A DNA stretch of 64,000 bases, taken from Alistipes sp. (lineage in GTDB: Bacteria > Bacteroidota > Bacteroidia > Bacteroidales > Rikenellaceae). The translations under genes and the position numbers were made by a program. The stretch spans positions 314,228-378,227 of the forward strand of contig JAHHQM010000001.1 in NCBI GenBank assembly GCA_020026395.1, written 5' to 3'. Positions 52,445 through 60,509 of this stretch are shown piece after piece. The notes under the pieces were generated by a model. The model was not told the DNA's origin. It searched no databases and saw only the letters and a list, made by a program, of their open reading frames with translations. How positions within the stretch are numbered: position 1 is the first letter of the stretch; each line of letters begins with the position of its first letter.

Positions 52445-53647
52445 ATGGCAACTGTAAAAGTGAAATTTCGTGCATCATTGCATCCCGATAGGGCGGGCGT
52501 GTTGTTTTTCCAAGTAATTCATAACAGGGTACCCCGACAAATACATACCTGTTATAGAATATTTAAAGACGAATGGGATGCCGTTAATTCGGAAATTGTT
52601 TACTCTAATGGTCGGCCTTTGCGGCATTCCTATCTTGACAAGGTGAAAAAATCCTTGGAAATGGACTCCTCGAAATTGAAAAGAGTCATCTCCCGTCTCG
52701 AAAAAAGCGAAGATAAATATACGACGGTGCAGATTGTTGAACTTTTCAAAGCGTCGCAGGATGATTGTTTCTTGGGGTTCTCGCAAAGGTTGGTCGATCA
52801 GTTGATGCAGGTCGGTAAACGACATACCGCAGACACCTATACGACTGTTATGAATAGCTTTAAACGGTTTCTGGAGGGACGGGAATTGCTTATAGATGAG
52901 GTGGATTCTGTTTTGATGATAGAATATGAGGGTTGGTTGAGGGGGTTGGGTGTTTGTAACAATACAATTTCGTTTTATATGCGTAATCTGAGGGCGATTT
53001 ATAATCGAGCCGTCGATGAGAAACTGACCGAGCAACACTTTCCGTTCAAACATGTTTATACGGGTATTGATAAGACGGTGAAACGGGCTGTTCCCATTAA
53101 AGTTATTCGTCAAATTAAAGAACTCGATTTGTCTGCGTCACCGGGGCTTGACTACGCCAGGAATCTGTTCCTGTTCTCATTTTACACACGAGGAATGTCG
53201 TTTATAGATATGGCTTACTTGAAGAAGAAGGATTTGCAGAATGGGGTGTTGTCTTATTGCCGTCAGAAAACAAACCAACGGCTTTTCATCAAATGGGAGA
53301 AGCCCATGCAGGAGATTATTGATCGGTACGATACGGGAAATTCGCCCTATTTATTGCCGATAATCCGAGAGGTGAATCGCGATAAACGGAAACAGTATAA
53401 AAATGCAGCGCATCTGGTCAATGGCAAACTGAAGAAGATCGGGACGCAGCTTGGTCTGGAAATATCATTGACCATGTATGTTGCCCGACATTCTTGGGCC
53501 AGTATTGCCAAAAGTAAAAATATCCCGATTTCTACGATCTGCGAAGCCATGGGACACGATTCCGAGAAGACTACACGTATATATTTGGCTTCGTTGGATA
53601 TGTCGTCTGTGGATAAGGCAAATTCTATGGTCTTGAATTTGTTATAA
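52445..53647 (+). CDS. Tyrosine site-specific recombinase, probable fimbrial-switch invertase
   Basis: 400 residues from ATG 52445 (MATVKVKFRASLHPDRAG). An upstream in-frame ATG at 52397 adds 16 residues without homology. The N-terminal arm-type domain is followed by a SAM-like core-binding domain (about 100-200) and the catalytic domain. Catalytic candidates: Arg249 (YTRGMSFIDM), Lys275, Tyr345-x-x-Arg348 with His349 (YVARHSWAS), His371 (MGHDSEKTT) and nucleophile Tyr380 (IYLA). The box II histidine is Tyr, as in the Bacteroidota YVARHS subgroup. It stops 65 bases before the left inverted repeat, so it likely acts on that switch in cis. Confidence 0.85.
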   Translation: MATVKVKFRASLHPDRAGVLFFQVIHNRVPRQIHTCYRIFKDEWDAVNSEIVYSNGRPLRHSYLDKVKKSLEMDSSKLKRVISRLEKSEDKYTTVQIVELFKASQDDCFLGFSQRLVDQLMQVGKRHTADTYTTVMNSFKRFLEGRELLIDEVDSVLMIEYEGWLRGLGVCNNTISFYMRNLRAIYNRAVDEKLTEQHFPFKHVYTGIDKTVKRAVPIKVIRQIKELDLSASPGLDYARNLFLFSFYTRGMSFIDMAYLKKKDLQNGVLSYCRQKTNQRLFIKWEKPMQEIIDRYDTGNSPYLLPIIREVNRDKRKQYKNAAHLVNGKLKKIGTQLGLEISLTMYVARHSWASIAKSKNIPISTICEAMGHDSEKTTRIYLASLDMSSVDKANSMVLNLL

Positions 53648-53712
53648 AAGAGATCTCGAAATGGGGTGCGTTTTCATAGATATAAACCCTTAATTCCTTT
53701 TTGATAAATTAT

Positions 53713-53737
53713 ATCTCTCTCTTTATAAGAGAATGAT
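53713..53737 (+). repeat. Left inverted repeat (IRL) of the fimbrial switch
   Basis: 25 bases that match the complement of 53932-53956 at 23 positions. The exact core is CTCTCTTTATAAGAGAA (53717-53733). The core is itself near-palindromic, as expected of a tyrosine-recombinase core site with two half-sites around a central spacer. Confidence 0.85.
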
Positions 53738-53740
53738 CTA

Positions 53741-53755
53741 TCTATTTATAAGAGA
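53741..53755 (+). repeat. Third copy of the switch repeat
   Basis: TCTATTTATAAGAGA matches 14 of 15 bases of IRL (53718-53732), in the same orientation and only a few bases away. It lies inside the presumed invertible segment and could be an alternative crossover or accessory binding site. Confidence 0.65.
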
Positions 53756-53769
53756 GATATTTACGATTG

Positions 53770-53801
53770 CAAAGTTAAATGAAATATTCTTAATATCAAA
53801 A
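53770..53801 (-). promoter_or_regulatory. Promoter inside the invertible segment, facing away from the fimbrial operon
   Basis: On the minus strand TTTTG (53801-53797), a 19-base spacer and an exact TAACTTTG (53777-53770). On the plus strand near the fimbrial ATG the best match is TAACTTTT at 53922-53929, which lacks a -33 partner. Confidence 0.75.
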
Positions 53802-53931
53802 TAAATCCTTTCTTTTTTTATATATCCAATAGCCTGGAAGGGTATTTTTTTTAACAAATATTCAATAAATAAAGCGATTTGTAAGGATTTTGCCGATGAA
53901 TATCAGGTGATTATCATTTTTTAACTTTTAA

Positions 53932-53956
53932 ATCTTTCTCTTATAAAGAGAGGGAT
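53932..53956 (-). repeat. Right inverted repeat (IRR) of the fimbrial switch
   Basis: Inverted partner of IRL; the exact 17-base core is 53936-53952. It ends 15 bases before the fimbrial operon start codon, so the repeat would be part of the mRNA leader in either orientation. Confidence 0.85.
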
Positions 53957-53971
53957 TGAAAAAGAACGGAA

Positions 53972-55240
53972 ATGAAAGGCTTTGTTTTATTGGCATTTAT
54001 GATATTCGGATGCTCTCATGTCTTAGGACAAGAAAGCCACAAGGAGTTTTATGTCGGATTCTCGGTTGGGAAAGCGACATTGAATCCGACTTATGGAGAT
54101 AATGCCACGCATTTGGCCGAGTTGGTGTCTTTTTTTGAGAATGTGAAAAAAAGCTCTGCTTTTGAATTGGTGGAGGTTGTTTTCTGTGGAACGGCTTCAC
54201 CCGAGGGTGGTTTTAATCTCAATAAAGGGCTGGCCGAAAAACGTCGTAATTCACTGGAACGGTATGTACGTGAAGGCGTCTCGTTGTCGGACGGGATAAT
54301 TTCACGTAAAGGGGATGTTATTGCATGGAAACGCCTTACGGAATTGGTCGAACGATCGGATATGCCTTATCGGAACGAGGCTCTCGACATTTTGCGTAAT
54401 ACGCCCGAAAAGATCTTTAACAAACGGGGAGAATGGGTGGATGGTCGTAAAAAGCAATTGATGGATTTGCGGGGTGGTCGCGCATGGCACTATATGCACC
54501 GTCATTTCTTTGCCGAGCTCCGCAATGTGTCGGTGGTTTTGGTGACGATGTGTCCGAAACCTGCGGTGGAGCAGATCGCGGTGGAAATGCCGACGGCGAA
54601 ATTGGCCGAAAACCCGATAATGCCTTCAAATGTAGCATCTCCTATCCGAGAGAGGACTTCGAATGAGGAACGCCCGTTTTATATGGCACTTAAGACCAAT
54701 ATGTTGTATGACGTGTTGGCCGTACCGAACCTTGGCGTGGAGTTCTACTTGGGAAGAAATTGGTCGGTGGGTGGCAACTGGATGTACGGATGGTGGAAGA
54801 CCAACCGCAAACATCGCTTTTGGCGTATGTACGGCGGAGAATTGACCCTCCGCAAATGGTTCGGACGGCGTGCCGCCGAGAAACCCCTCACGGGACATCA
54901 CCTCGGGGTGTACGGCGAGATCTTTACCTATGACTTCGAATGGGGCGGGAAAGGCTATATGGGCGGCAAGCCCGGCGGCTCGCTCTGGGACAAGATGAAT
55001 TATATGGCGGGTGTGGAATATGGCTATTCGCTCCCCGTTGCACGCCGACTGAACATCGACTTCACGCTCGGCGTCGGCTATTGGGGCGGCACCTATCTTA
55101 CCTACCTTCCTGTGGACGGACACTACGTGTGGCAGGCCACCAGGAAACGACAATGGATCGGACCTGCGAAGGCTGAAGTTTCGCTCGTATGGCTCTTGGG
55201 AAAAAACAATTCTAATCATAAAAGAAAGGGCATAAGATGA
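53972..55240 (+). CDS. DUF3575 outer-membrane protein with OmpA-like region (fimbrial locus)
   Basis: 422 residues. Signal peptide MKGFVLLAFMIFGCSHVLGQ. An OmpA-like stretch (CGTASPEGGFNLNKGLAEKR, about 70-92) precedes a C-terminal DUF3575 beta-barrel from about 237: MALKTNMLYDVLAVPNLGVE, WSVGGNWMYGWW, GHHLGVYGEIFTYDFEWGGK and a closing VSLVWLLGK. DUF3575 proteins head fimbrial operons in Bacteroidales and may help assemble or anchor the fimbria in the outer membrane. First gene after the invertible segment. The ATGA overlap with the next gene shows coupling. Confidence 0.87.
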   Translation: MKGFVLLAFMIFGCSHVLGQESHKEFYVGFSVGKATLNPTYGDNATHLAELVSFFENVKKSSAFELVEVVFCGTASPEGGFNLNKGLAEKRRNSLERYVREGVSLSDGIISRKGDVIAWKRLTELVERSDMPYRNEALDILRNTPEKIFNKRGEWVDGRKKQLMDLRGGRAWHYMHRHFFAELRNVSVVLVTMCPKPAVEQIAVEMPTAKLAENPIMPSNVASPIRERTSNEERPFYMALKTNMLYDVLAVPNLGVEFYLGRNWSVGGNWMYGWWKTNRKHRFWRMYGGELTLRKWFGRRAAEKPLTGHHLGVYGEIFTYDFEWGGKGYMGGKPGGSLWDKMNYMAGVEYGYSLPVARRLNIDFTLGVGYWGGTYLTYLPVDGHYVWQATRKRQWIGPAKAEVSLVWLLGKNNSNHKRKGIR

Positions 55241-56268
55241 GACGAGGATATATAGCCTTATTGGCGTGTGTGCTTTTGTTGCTAGCGTCCTGTGAACATA
55301 AAGAGTTGTGTTTTGATCATGATATGCATGCTTTTAAGTCGGAGGTTCGTGTCGAAGCTCAATACGAGCGTGAGTGGCAATATACCTACGCGGGCGGAAC
55401 GGATTGGAAAACCTTCCCGACATGGCAGGAGGAGTTTGGCAGGACTTACGATGCCCTGCGTCCCGCATTACCCGAGGGACTGCGCGTGCAGATCTACAAT
55501 ACGGACGCTGCCACCAATATTGTAAACATTGCCCCGGAGGGTGGTATCGTGTATATCCGCCCCGGCGAACACGCGCTGTTGTTTTATAACAACGATACGG
55601 AGTATATCGTGTTTGACGCGATGGACTCGTTTGCGTCGGCCAAGGCGACAACCCGCACCCGCACCCGTGCGTCTTACCTCGGAAATTCCTATATGGATCC
55701 CGAAATGAAGGAGAACACGGTGAGCGAGCCCGATATGCTTTACGGCAATTATCGGGTGTCGTACTTTGCGGAGCGTGTGCCCGAAATCCGCGTGATGCCC
55801 GTTGCGATGCACCCGTTGGTGTTTACCTATCTGGTGCGCTACGAGTTCGAACGCGGGCAGGAATATGTGGCATTGGCACGTGGTGCATTGGCCGGAATGG
55901 CACGATCGGTATGGCTCAATAGCGGTCATACTTCCAAAGAGGCCGCTACGGTGCTTTACGATTGTGCGGTGGAGAAATTCGGAGTGGAGGCTCTGGTGGA
56001 GACGTTTGGTGTTCCCGACTTCCCGAACGACCACTACAATACGCGAGCACAACGCTACGGATTAAACCTAGAGGTGCGTCTGAAGAACGGAAAGATCAAA
56101 TCGTTCGATTTCGATGTGACCGATCAGGTCATAGCCCAACCGCAGGGAGGTGTCATCGTGGTGCGTGGAATCGAGATAACCGAAGAAGAAGGTTCTTCGG
56201 GTGGCTCGGGTTTCGATGTCGATGTGGAAAGTTGGGGCGATTACGAGGATATTGATCTTCCGATTTAA
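55237..56268 (+). CDS. DUF5119 fimbrial lipoprotein
   Basis: 343 residues with lipobox LLLLASC and a mature start CEHKELCFDHDMH, the hallmark of DUF5119 proteins that accompany fimbrillins. The C-terminus FDVDVESWGDYEDIDLPI is typical of the family. It probably anchors or regulates the length of the fimbria, as Mfa2/FimB do in Porphyromonas; this is by position and family, not direct evidence. Overlaps the DUF3575 stop by four bases (ATGA). Confidence 0.83.
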   Translation: MRRGYIALLACVLLLLASCEHKELCFDHDMHAFKSEVRVEAQYEREWQYTYAGGTDWKTFPTWQEEFGRTYDALRPALPEGLRVQIYNTDAATNIVNIAPEGGIVYIRPGEHALLFYNNDTEYIVFDAMDSFASAKATTRTRTRASYLGNSYMDPEMKENTVSEPDMLYGNYRVSYFAERVPEIRVMPVAMHPLVFTYLVRYEFERGQEYVALARGALAGMARSVWLNSGHTSKEAATVLYDCAVEKFGVEALVETFGVPDFPNDHYNTRAQRYGLNLEVRLKNGKIKSFDFDVTDQVIAQPQGGVIVVRGIEITEEEGSSGGSGFDVDVESWGDYEDIDLPI

Positions 56269-56324
56269 CGATAAATAGTTACATCATAATACTTTACTTT
56301 TTTATTCATCAAATTTTAATCAAA

Positions 56325-57332
56325 ATGAAAAAATTATTTCTGATTGGATTGGCGGCAATGGCTGTGTTGTCAAGTTGCAGCAATGACGAAACGTTGGGCG
56401 AGGCTCAAACGCAAGCCATCGGTTTTAGCGATGCATTCATCAACAACAGTACGCGCAGTATCGTAGATCCCAGTTTGACGGTGGGCACATTGAATGATTT
56501 TTCCGTGTATGGTTTTACGCAAAACGGTCAGATCTTTGACGGCATGAAAGTTACAAAGAATATGGGGGCATGGACTTACTCTCCGTTGCAGTATTGGGTA
56601 GTCGACAATACCTATACTTTCGGTGCGATTGCTCCCTTCAGTGTTGCCGCAAATGTTTCCAATGTTCATTTGGAAGGAGGCAAGGTGGGTATGACGGTTA
56701 ATTTCACCAATACGGGTGATCTTGATCTGTTGCATGCCGCACCGGCTCAGATTCCTACGGTTGCAGCCGATTATTCCACGCCGGTTGCTCTGACTTTTGC
56801 CCATCAACTTTCTAAAGTGAAATTCTCATTTGAGAGCAGTGTCGGTGTCGGATACAATGTGAAGGTCTCGGATGTGAAAATTACGAATGCCTACAAGACG
56901 GGTACATTGACGGTTGCTACTGCTCCTAACGCATGGAGTGCGCAGGCTGATCAGACGTTGGCTTTGGACTTCGGTCATGTGGTGGAAGATCTTGCTCAGG
57001 CAAATACGGCTGCCGTTATTGCCAATGGCGCAACCTTGGAGACCTACAACGAGAAGTTGATGATCCCCGCTCCCAATACAGCCCAATATACTGTAACATT
57101 TACGGCAGAGTTGTTCCAAGGAGATGTCTCTCTGGGTACATTCCCGCACTCTACAACAATTAAGAATGTTGAACTGAAATTGGGTTACTGCTATGACTTC
57201 AAAGCAACGCTGACCCACGAGAATATCGTTGATCCTGAGAATCCTCTGAACCCGATCGAATTTACGGTCGATGTCGTAGAAGAGTGGAATACCGCCGAAC
57301 AAAACCAGACTTTGGAAGATACGGTTATCTAA
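56325..57332 (+). CDS. Fimbrillin-family lipoprotein, probable major pilin
   Basis: 335 residues. Lipobox AVLSSC, then an Arg-ending early segment (AFINNSTR) that could be the site where an Arg-specific protease trims the donor strand groove, as for FimA/Mfa1. The Mfa-like fold follows: SVYGFTQNGQIFDGMKVTK, WTYSPLQYWVVDNTYTFGAI, VALTFAHQLSKVKFSFES. The tail PIEFTVDVVEEWN is the typical C-terminal strand. Size and place (third in operon) fit the shaft subunit. No other recognisable domain. Confidence 0.85.
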   Translation: MKKLFLIGLAAMAVLSSCSNDETLGEAQTQAIGFSDAFINNSTRSIVDPSLTVGTLNDFSVYGFTQNGQIFDGMKVTKNMGAWTYSPLQYWVVDNTYTFGAIAPFSVAANVSNVHLEGGKVGMTVNFTNTGDLDLLHAAPAQIPTVAADYSTPVALTFAHQLSKVKFSFESSVGVGYNVKVSDVKITNAYKTGTLTVATAPNAWSAQADQTLALDFGHVVEDLAQANTAAVIANGATLETYNEKLMIPAPNTAQYTVTFTAELFQGDVSLGTFPHSTTIKNVELKLGYCYDFKATLTHENIVDPENPLNPIEFTVDVVEEWNTAEQNQTLEDTVI

Positions 57333-57394
57333 AGACCGATTTACAGGGTGTAAGGGGTTGAATGTCCCCTTACATCCACAAATATTATACAAAA

Positions 57395-59410
57395 ATGAAA
57401 CTATATGGAATAAAATTCGGATTGTCGTTCTTGTGTGTCTTATTTGCTTCATGTGACGATAAGAACTTCAGCGATGGTTTGGATGGCGTAGGCGATCGGA
57501 TTTGTTTCGGCGTATCTTCCGAGGAGGCGTCCGAGGCAAGAACCCGCTCCGTTTCCGATTTTGTCCTTCGGTCGGCAGACTCGGCGGATTCGCTTTGTGT
57601 GACGGCGGAGGTCACGGAGGGGATCTGCGAAAAGGCAACGCGCGGTGCATCGGTCAGCCTTTCATCGTTTTACGATCAGTTCCATGTATTGGCTTATTGG
57701 AAGAAAAGCGGAACTCTTGTCGAACAGCAATTCTATATGGACGATGATGCTGTGAAAAGGAACGGGGTATGGAGTTGCGCCAATGCTTATTATTGGCCAG
57801 GAGGGGGACACACCTTGCAGTTCTATGCCTGGGCACCGACTGATGCGGGACTTGTCGCCCCGAAACATCCGACCGAGAGTAAGTCGCTTTCGTATCGCGT
57901 TCCCGCTGAAGCACCGCAACAAAAGGATCTCGTGGTTGCCTCGACGGCCGAAATAGCGGGAAATAGCAAACAGGCCGTACCGCTTACATTTCAACATGTC
58001 TGCACGGCCGTGCGTTTTGCCGTCGGAGGGCAGATGCAACCCGGTGTCATCAAGAGCGTGGCGTTGAAGGGGGTTAAATATCAAGGTAGTTACGATATGG
58101 CAGGCCGTAAGTGGACGCTTGATGCCGCCACCACGGATTTTGTGCAGACCTTGAACCTTCCGACAACAGGAACTGAGGTCGCGGGAGATGCGATTACCCC
58201 CGTTGAAGGTACTTTTATGATGCTGCCGCAACAACTTCCTGCGGATACGCGGGTAGAGGTAGTATTCACCACCAAGGAGGGCGTGGATCGCATGCTGACG
58301 GCACTTATCGGAAGTACGGAGTGGCGTATGGCAACGACTCTTACCTACAAACTCTCCATTTCACCCGAATTTGAGCTGGATTTTGTGACTCAACCTCAAA
58401 CGCAGGATGCTCATTATGAGATTTGTCCGATTACGATCCGTTGTGATGCCCGTTTGGCTTCCAAAGGCGGATGGACGCTTACATCGAATGATCCTCAGAA
58501 TGTTACGTTTGTGGAACAGGGAAAATTTGTAAGTCCCGATCTTGAAGCAATGGTGAAAACTGGTTATTGGCTTGACGGATATAACGGAACGAGTACGCTG
58601 ACGAGTACTACGACGGGTGATGTGTCGGTGTATGTATTCCTTCGGGAAAATGCGACGGAATCCGACCGTAAAATCACACTTTCGTTGTCTCCCGCAAAAG
58701 GGTCGCAAGAGGCGAAAACCTTTTCATTTTCTCAATATTGTCCCGCATGGAATAACGGCATCGGTGTGGAACGGATTCAAGATGCAGATAACCAATGGGG
58801 TTTCTCTTGGGATAGAAACTCTAAAATAACTTATAATTTAGGTAGGGGACTGAACTCCGTATTGGCGAGTCTGTACATAAAATTGTTTGTTAATTATCCG
58901 TATGTAACTTCAAACTGGGGCGGTGTCTTTTCTGATTTTAAAATCACCATTCATTTGGGAAAAATCGGTAGCCTGGTGACGGCTACGGATGTAAACAATG
59001 GAAATAAAAACACATGGGATCTTTACACCTTTAATGGACTGAATGATGTGTTTGCTTTGATTGTTGAAATTGAATCGTGGGGTGGAATCCCCGACAAAGC
59101 ATTGCCTGTGAATCCGGATGGATTTGCAGCTCGTTCCTGTGCTCTGAAAAACAAGTATCACGTACGGCAAGAAACCAATGCCGGCAATACGGTTTATCAT
59201 CCGGTACTTAATCGGGCAGATCTGGTTTGGTATCTGCCTTCGAAAAATGAAGCCCCTTTGATGAGGGATAATCTGACGGGCGATTATTGGACCTCGACAG
59301 GTATTACGAAACCCGGGACTACCGCATGGAAATATACCGTAGGAGGCTCGGCATCGGAAGAGAACCGCAAAACGATGTTGCATATCCGTGCCGTGCGAGC
59401 AAGACCGTAA
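57395..59410 (+). CDS. Large fimbrillin-like lipoprotein, candidate tip adhesin
   Basis: 671 residues from ATG 57395; lipobox LCVLFASC. The N-terminal half is fimbrillin-like (FHVLAYWKKSGTLVEQQFYM, WSCANAYYWPGGGHTLQFYA, VPLTFQHVCTAVRFAVGGQM). A middle BACON-like beta domain (about 370-460, WTLTSNDPQNVTF) follows. The end has a FISUMP-like close: LVWYLPSKNEAPLM, GDYWTSTGI, and LHIRAVRARP. The two-part fimbrillin plus extra domains, and its last place in the operon, fit a minor tip subunit. Ligand unknown. Confidence 0.8.
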   Translation: MKLYGIKFGLSFLCVLFASCDDKNFSDGLDGVGDRICFGVSSEEASEARTRSVSDFVLRSADSADSLCVTAEVTEGICEKATRGASVSLSSFYDQFHVLAYWKKSGTLVEQQFYMDDDAVKRNGVWSCANAYYWPGGGHTLQFYAWAPTDAGLVAPKHPTESKSLSYRVPAEAPQQKDLVVASTAEIAGNSKQAVPLTFQHVCTAVRFAVGGQMQPGVIKSVALKGVKYQGSYDMAGRKWTLDAATTDFVQTLNLPTTGTEVAGDAITPVEGTFMMLPQQLPADTRVEVVFTTKEGVDRMLTALIGSTEWRMATTLTYKLSISPEFELDFVTQPQTQDAHYEICPITIRCDARLASKGGWTLTSNDPQNVTFVEQGKFVSPDLEAMVKTGYWLDGYNGTSTLTSTTTGDVSVYVFLRENATESDRKITLSLSPAKGSQEAKTFSFSQYCPAWNNGIGVERIQDADNQWGFSWDRNSKITYNLGRGLNSVLASLYIKLFVNYPYVTSNWGGVFSDFKITIHLGKIGSLVTATDVNNGNKNTWDLYTFNGLNDVFALIVEIESWGGIPDKALPVNPDGFAARSCALKNKYHVRQETNAGNTVYHPVLNRADLVWYLPSKNEAPLMRDNLTGDYWTSTGITKPGTTAWKYTVGGSASEENRKTMLHIRAVRARP

Positions 59411-59538
59411 AAGCAGTGGATTAAATCAGACTATTATTACGTTATAGTATTAAATCAAGGTAGTGATAAGATCTTAATGAGGCGTTCTTATTGGGTGCAA
59501 TCACAACCGAATGACAGAACTATTATGACGAACAATGG

Positions 59539-59568
59539 TTGTGATTTGCTTTCAATTTTCTATCTTTG
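59539..59568 (+). promoter_or_regulatory. Promoter downstream of the fimbrial operon
   Basis: TTG (59539-59541), a 19-base spacer and an exact TATCTTTG (59561-59568). It drives only decayed sequence, which suggests a functional gene once stood here. Confidence 0.65.
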
Positions 59569-59578
59569 CGGATATTAA

Positions 59579-59962
59579 GGTCGGGCAGTACACCGATCCC
59601 ACGGATGTAATATAGCTTATATTTCGGATTTTTTAGATTGTTGTGAAAATTCGTCGATTTTTTGTAATAATAATGATTTTGAGGAAGAGTTTGAGGGGAT
59701 ATCTGTGTTGTGTGTTGAGAATCATCCCGAAGAATTACCCATGGGGAAAGATAATGATTAAAAAATTTGCTTTGTAAGCGATATAATAAAAAGTCCTTTG
59801 AATAAAGTCGTAAAAGATTTTGATCAGAGGGCTTTTTGTATGGATCTTAAATGTTCCAATTTGGAGTCGAGTTTTATGATATTTCAGAGTCCTCGAAATT
59901 ATTGTGAAAGAATTTTCAATTTCAAATCCTTAAATGGAGACTTTAAAATTTTCAAGATGTAA
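59579..59962 (+). pseudogene. Decayed small gene with one in-frame stop
   Basis: One frame stays open from 59579 to 59962 except for TAA at 59759-59761. Before the stop it reads IAYISDFLDCCENSSIFC and ends LPMGKDND; after it reads KICFVSDIIKSPLNKVVKDF and ends GDFKIFKM. There is no ATG at the front, so the start is lost too. The product is acidic in its first half. I do not recognise the family. It is preceded by a good promoter. Confidence 0.45.
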
Positions 59963-59995
59963 ACATAAAAGGGTATTCCCGAATTTGATGAATAT

Positions 59996-60313
59996 ATGTT
60001 TTACATCCCTTCGCAACAACGTGGATATGCCATGATGCAGGGGAGAGTACTGAAGGTAGGACAGGATAAAGTATCAGGAAAGTATGTCACGCTACAACAT
60101 GGCAGCTTCACCGTCAGCTATTGTCATCTCTCACATATTTCCGTAGCAAAAGACCAGAAGGTTGAGACCGGGGATGTAGGCATTATCGGCAATACCGGAC
60201 GCGGCATCGGTGAACATCTGCATATCACCTGTAAGTTCAATGCAAATAGCATAGACCCAATGCTCTTTTTTAAACTGATAGAAAATATCCGACAAAATTG
60301 TGGGGCTGCTTAA
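59996..60313 (+). pseudogene. Truncated M23 (LytM) peptidase fragment
   Basis: 105 residues holding only the C-terminal half of an M23 endopeptidase: MMQGRVLKVGQDKVSGKYVT, SYCHLSHISV, and NTGRGIGEHLHITCKF with the HxH zinc motif. The N-terminal HxxxD zinc ligands are missing, so the remnant cannot be active. Related full-length peptidases are frequent in Bacteroides conjugative elements, hinting at a mobile-element origin. Confidence 0.7.
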
Positions 60314-60509
60314 CTATACTAATAAGAGAACTATGTTGTGTTAAAAAAGAAATAAACCTCTTTATACCATTTAATCTCTTATATCAACAATTCCATGAAA
60401 CCACAAAATGGACATCTCAATTTAGGTGTTTTATACATAAAAAATTGGAATTTGAATGTTTACATAAATTCTATCTAATATACCGATCTTTTCGATACAT
60501 TTCATTCCC
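60314..60509. other. AT-rich spacer, nothing recognised
   Basis: 196 bases between the M23 fragment and the convergent outer-membrane protein gene. No coding region, hairpin terminator or promoter stands out. Confidence 0.5.

Larger units (their letters stand above)
53711..53760. repeat. 50-base imperfect palindrome at the left switch boundary
   Basis: ATATCTCTCT (53711-53720) is the exact complement of AGAGAGATAT (53751-53760). The palindrome contains the left repeat and the third TTATAAGAGA copy. It may be a cruciform, a recombinase-binding array or a weak terminator for the recombinase gene. Confidence 0.6.
53738..53931. promoter_or_regulatory. Putative invertible promoter segment of the fimbrial operon
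   Basis: 194 AT-rich bases between IRL and IRR that contain no gene. The only near-consensus promoter inside runs on the minus strand, away from the fimbrial genes. Inversion between the repeats would turn it toward ATG 53972 with transcription starting near 53906, giving a leader of about 65 bases. With the recombinase gene next door, the layout is that of a phase-variation switch, here in the OFF state. Confidence 0.8.

Noticed and set aside
53711..53760. Simple rho-independent terminator of the recombinase gene
   Set aside because: The palindrome is AT-rich, has no T-run after the stem, and its core recurs as the exact inverse partner near 53936, which fits recombination sites better.
52445..59410. 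Integrative element inserted into tRNA-Gly with att sites
   Set aside because: No repeat of the tRNA 3' end was found in the island, and the recombinase has a nearer plausible target in the promoter inverted repeats.
59760..59840. Hairpin AAAAAGTCCTTTG with AGAGGGCTTTTT as a terminator
   Set aside because: The loop is about 25 bases and the pairing has mismatches; it lies inside the decayed reading frame.
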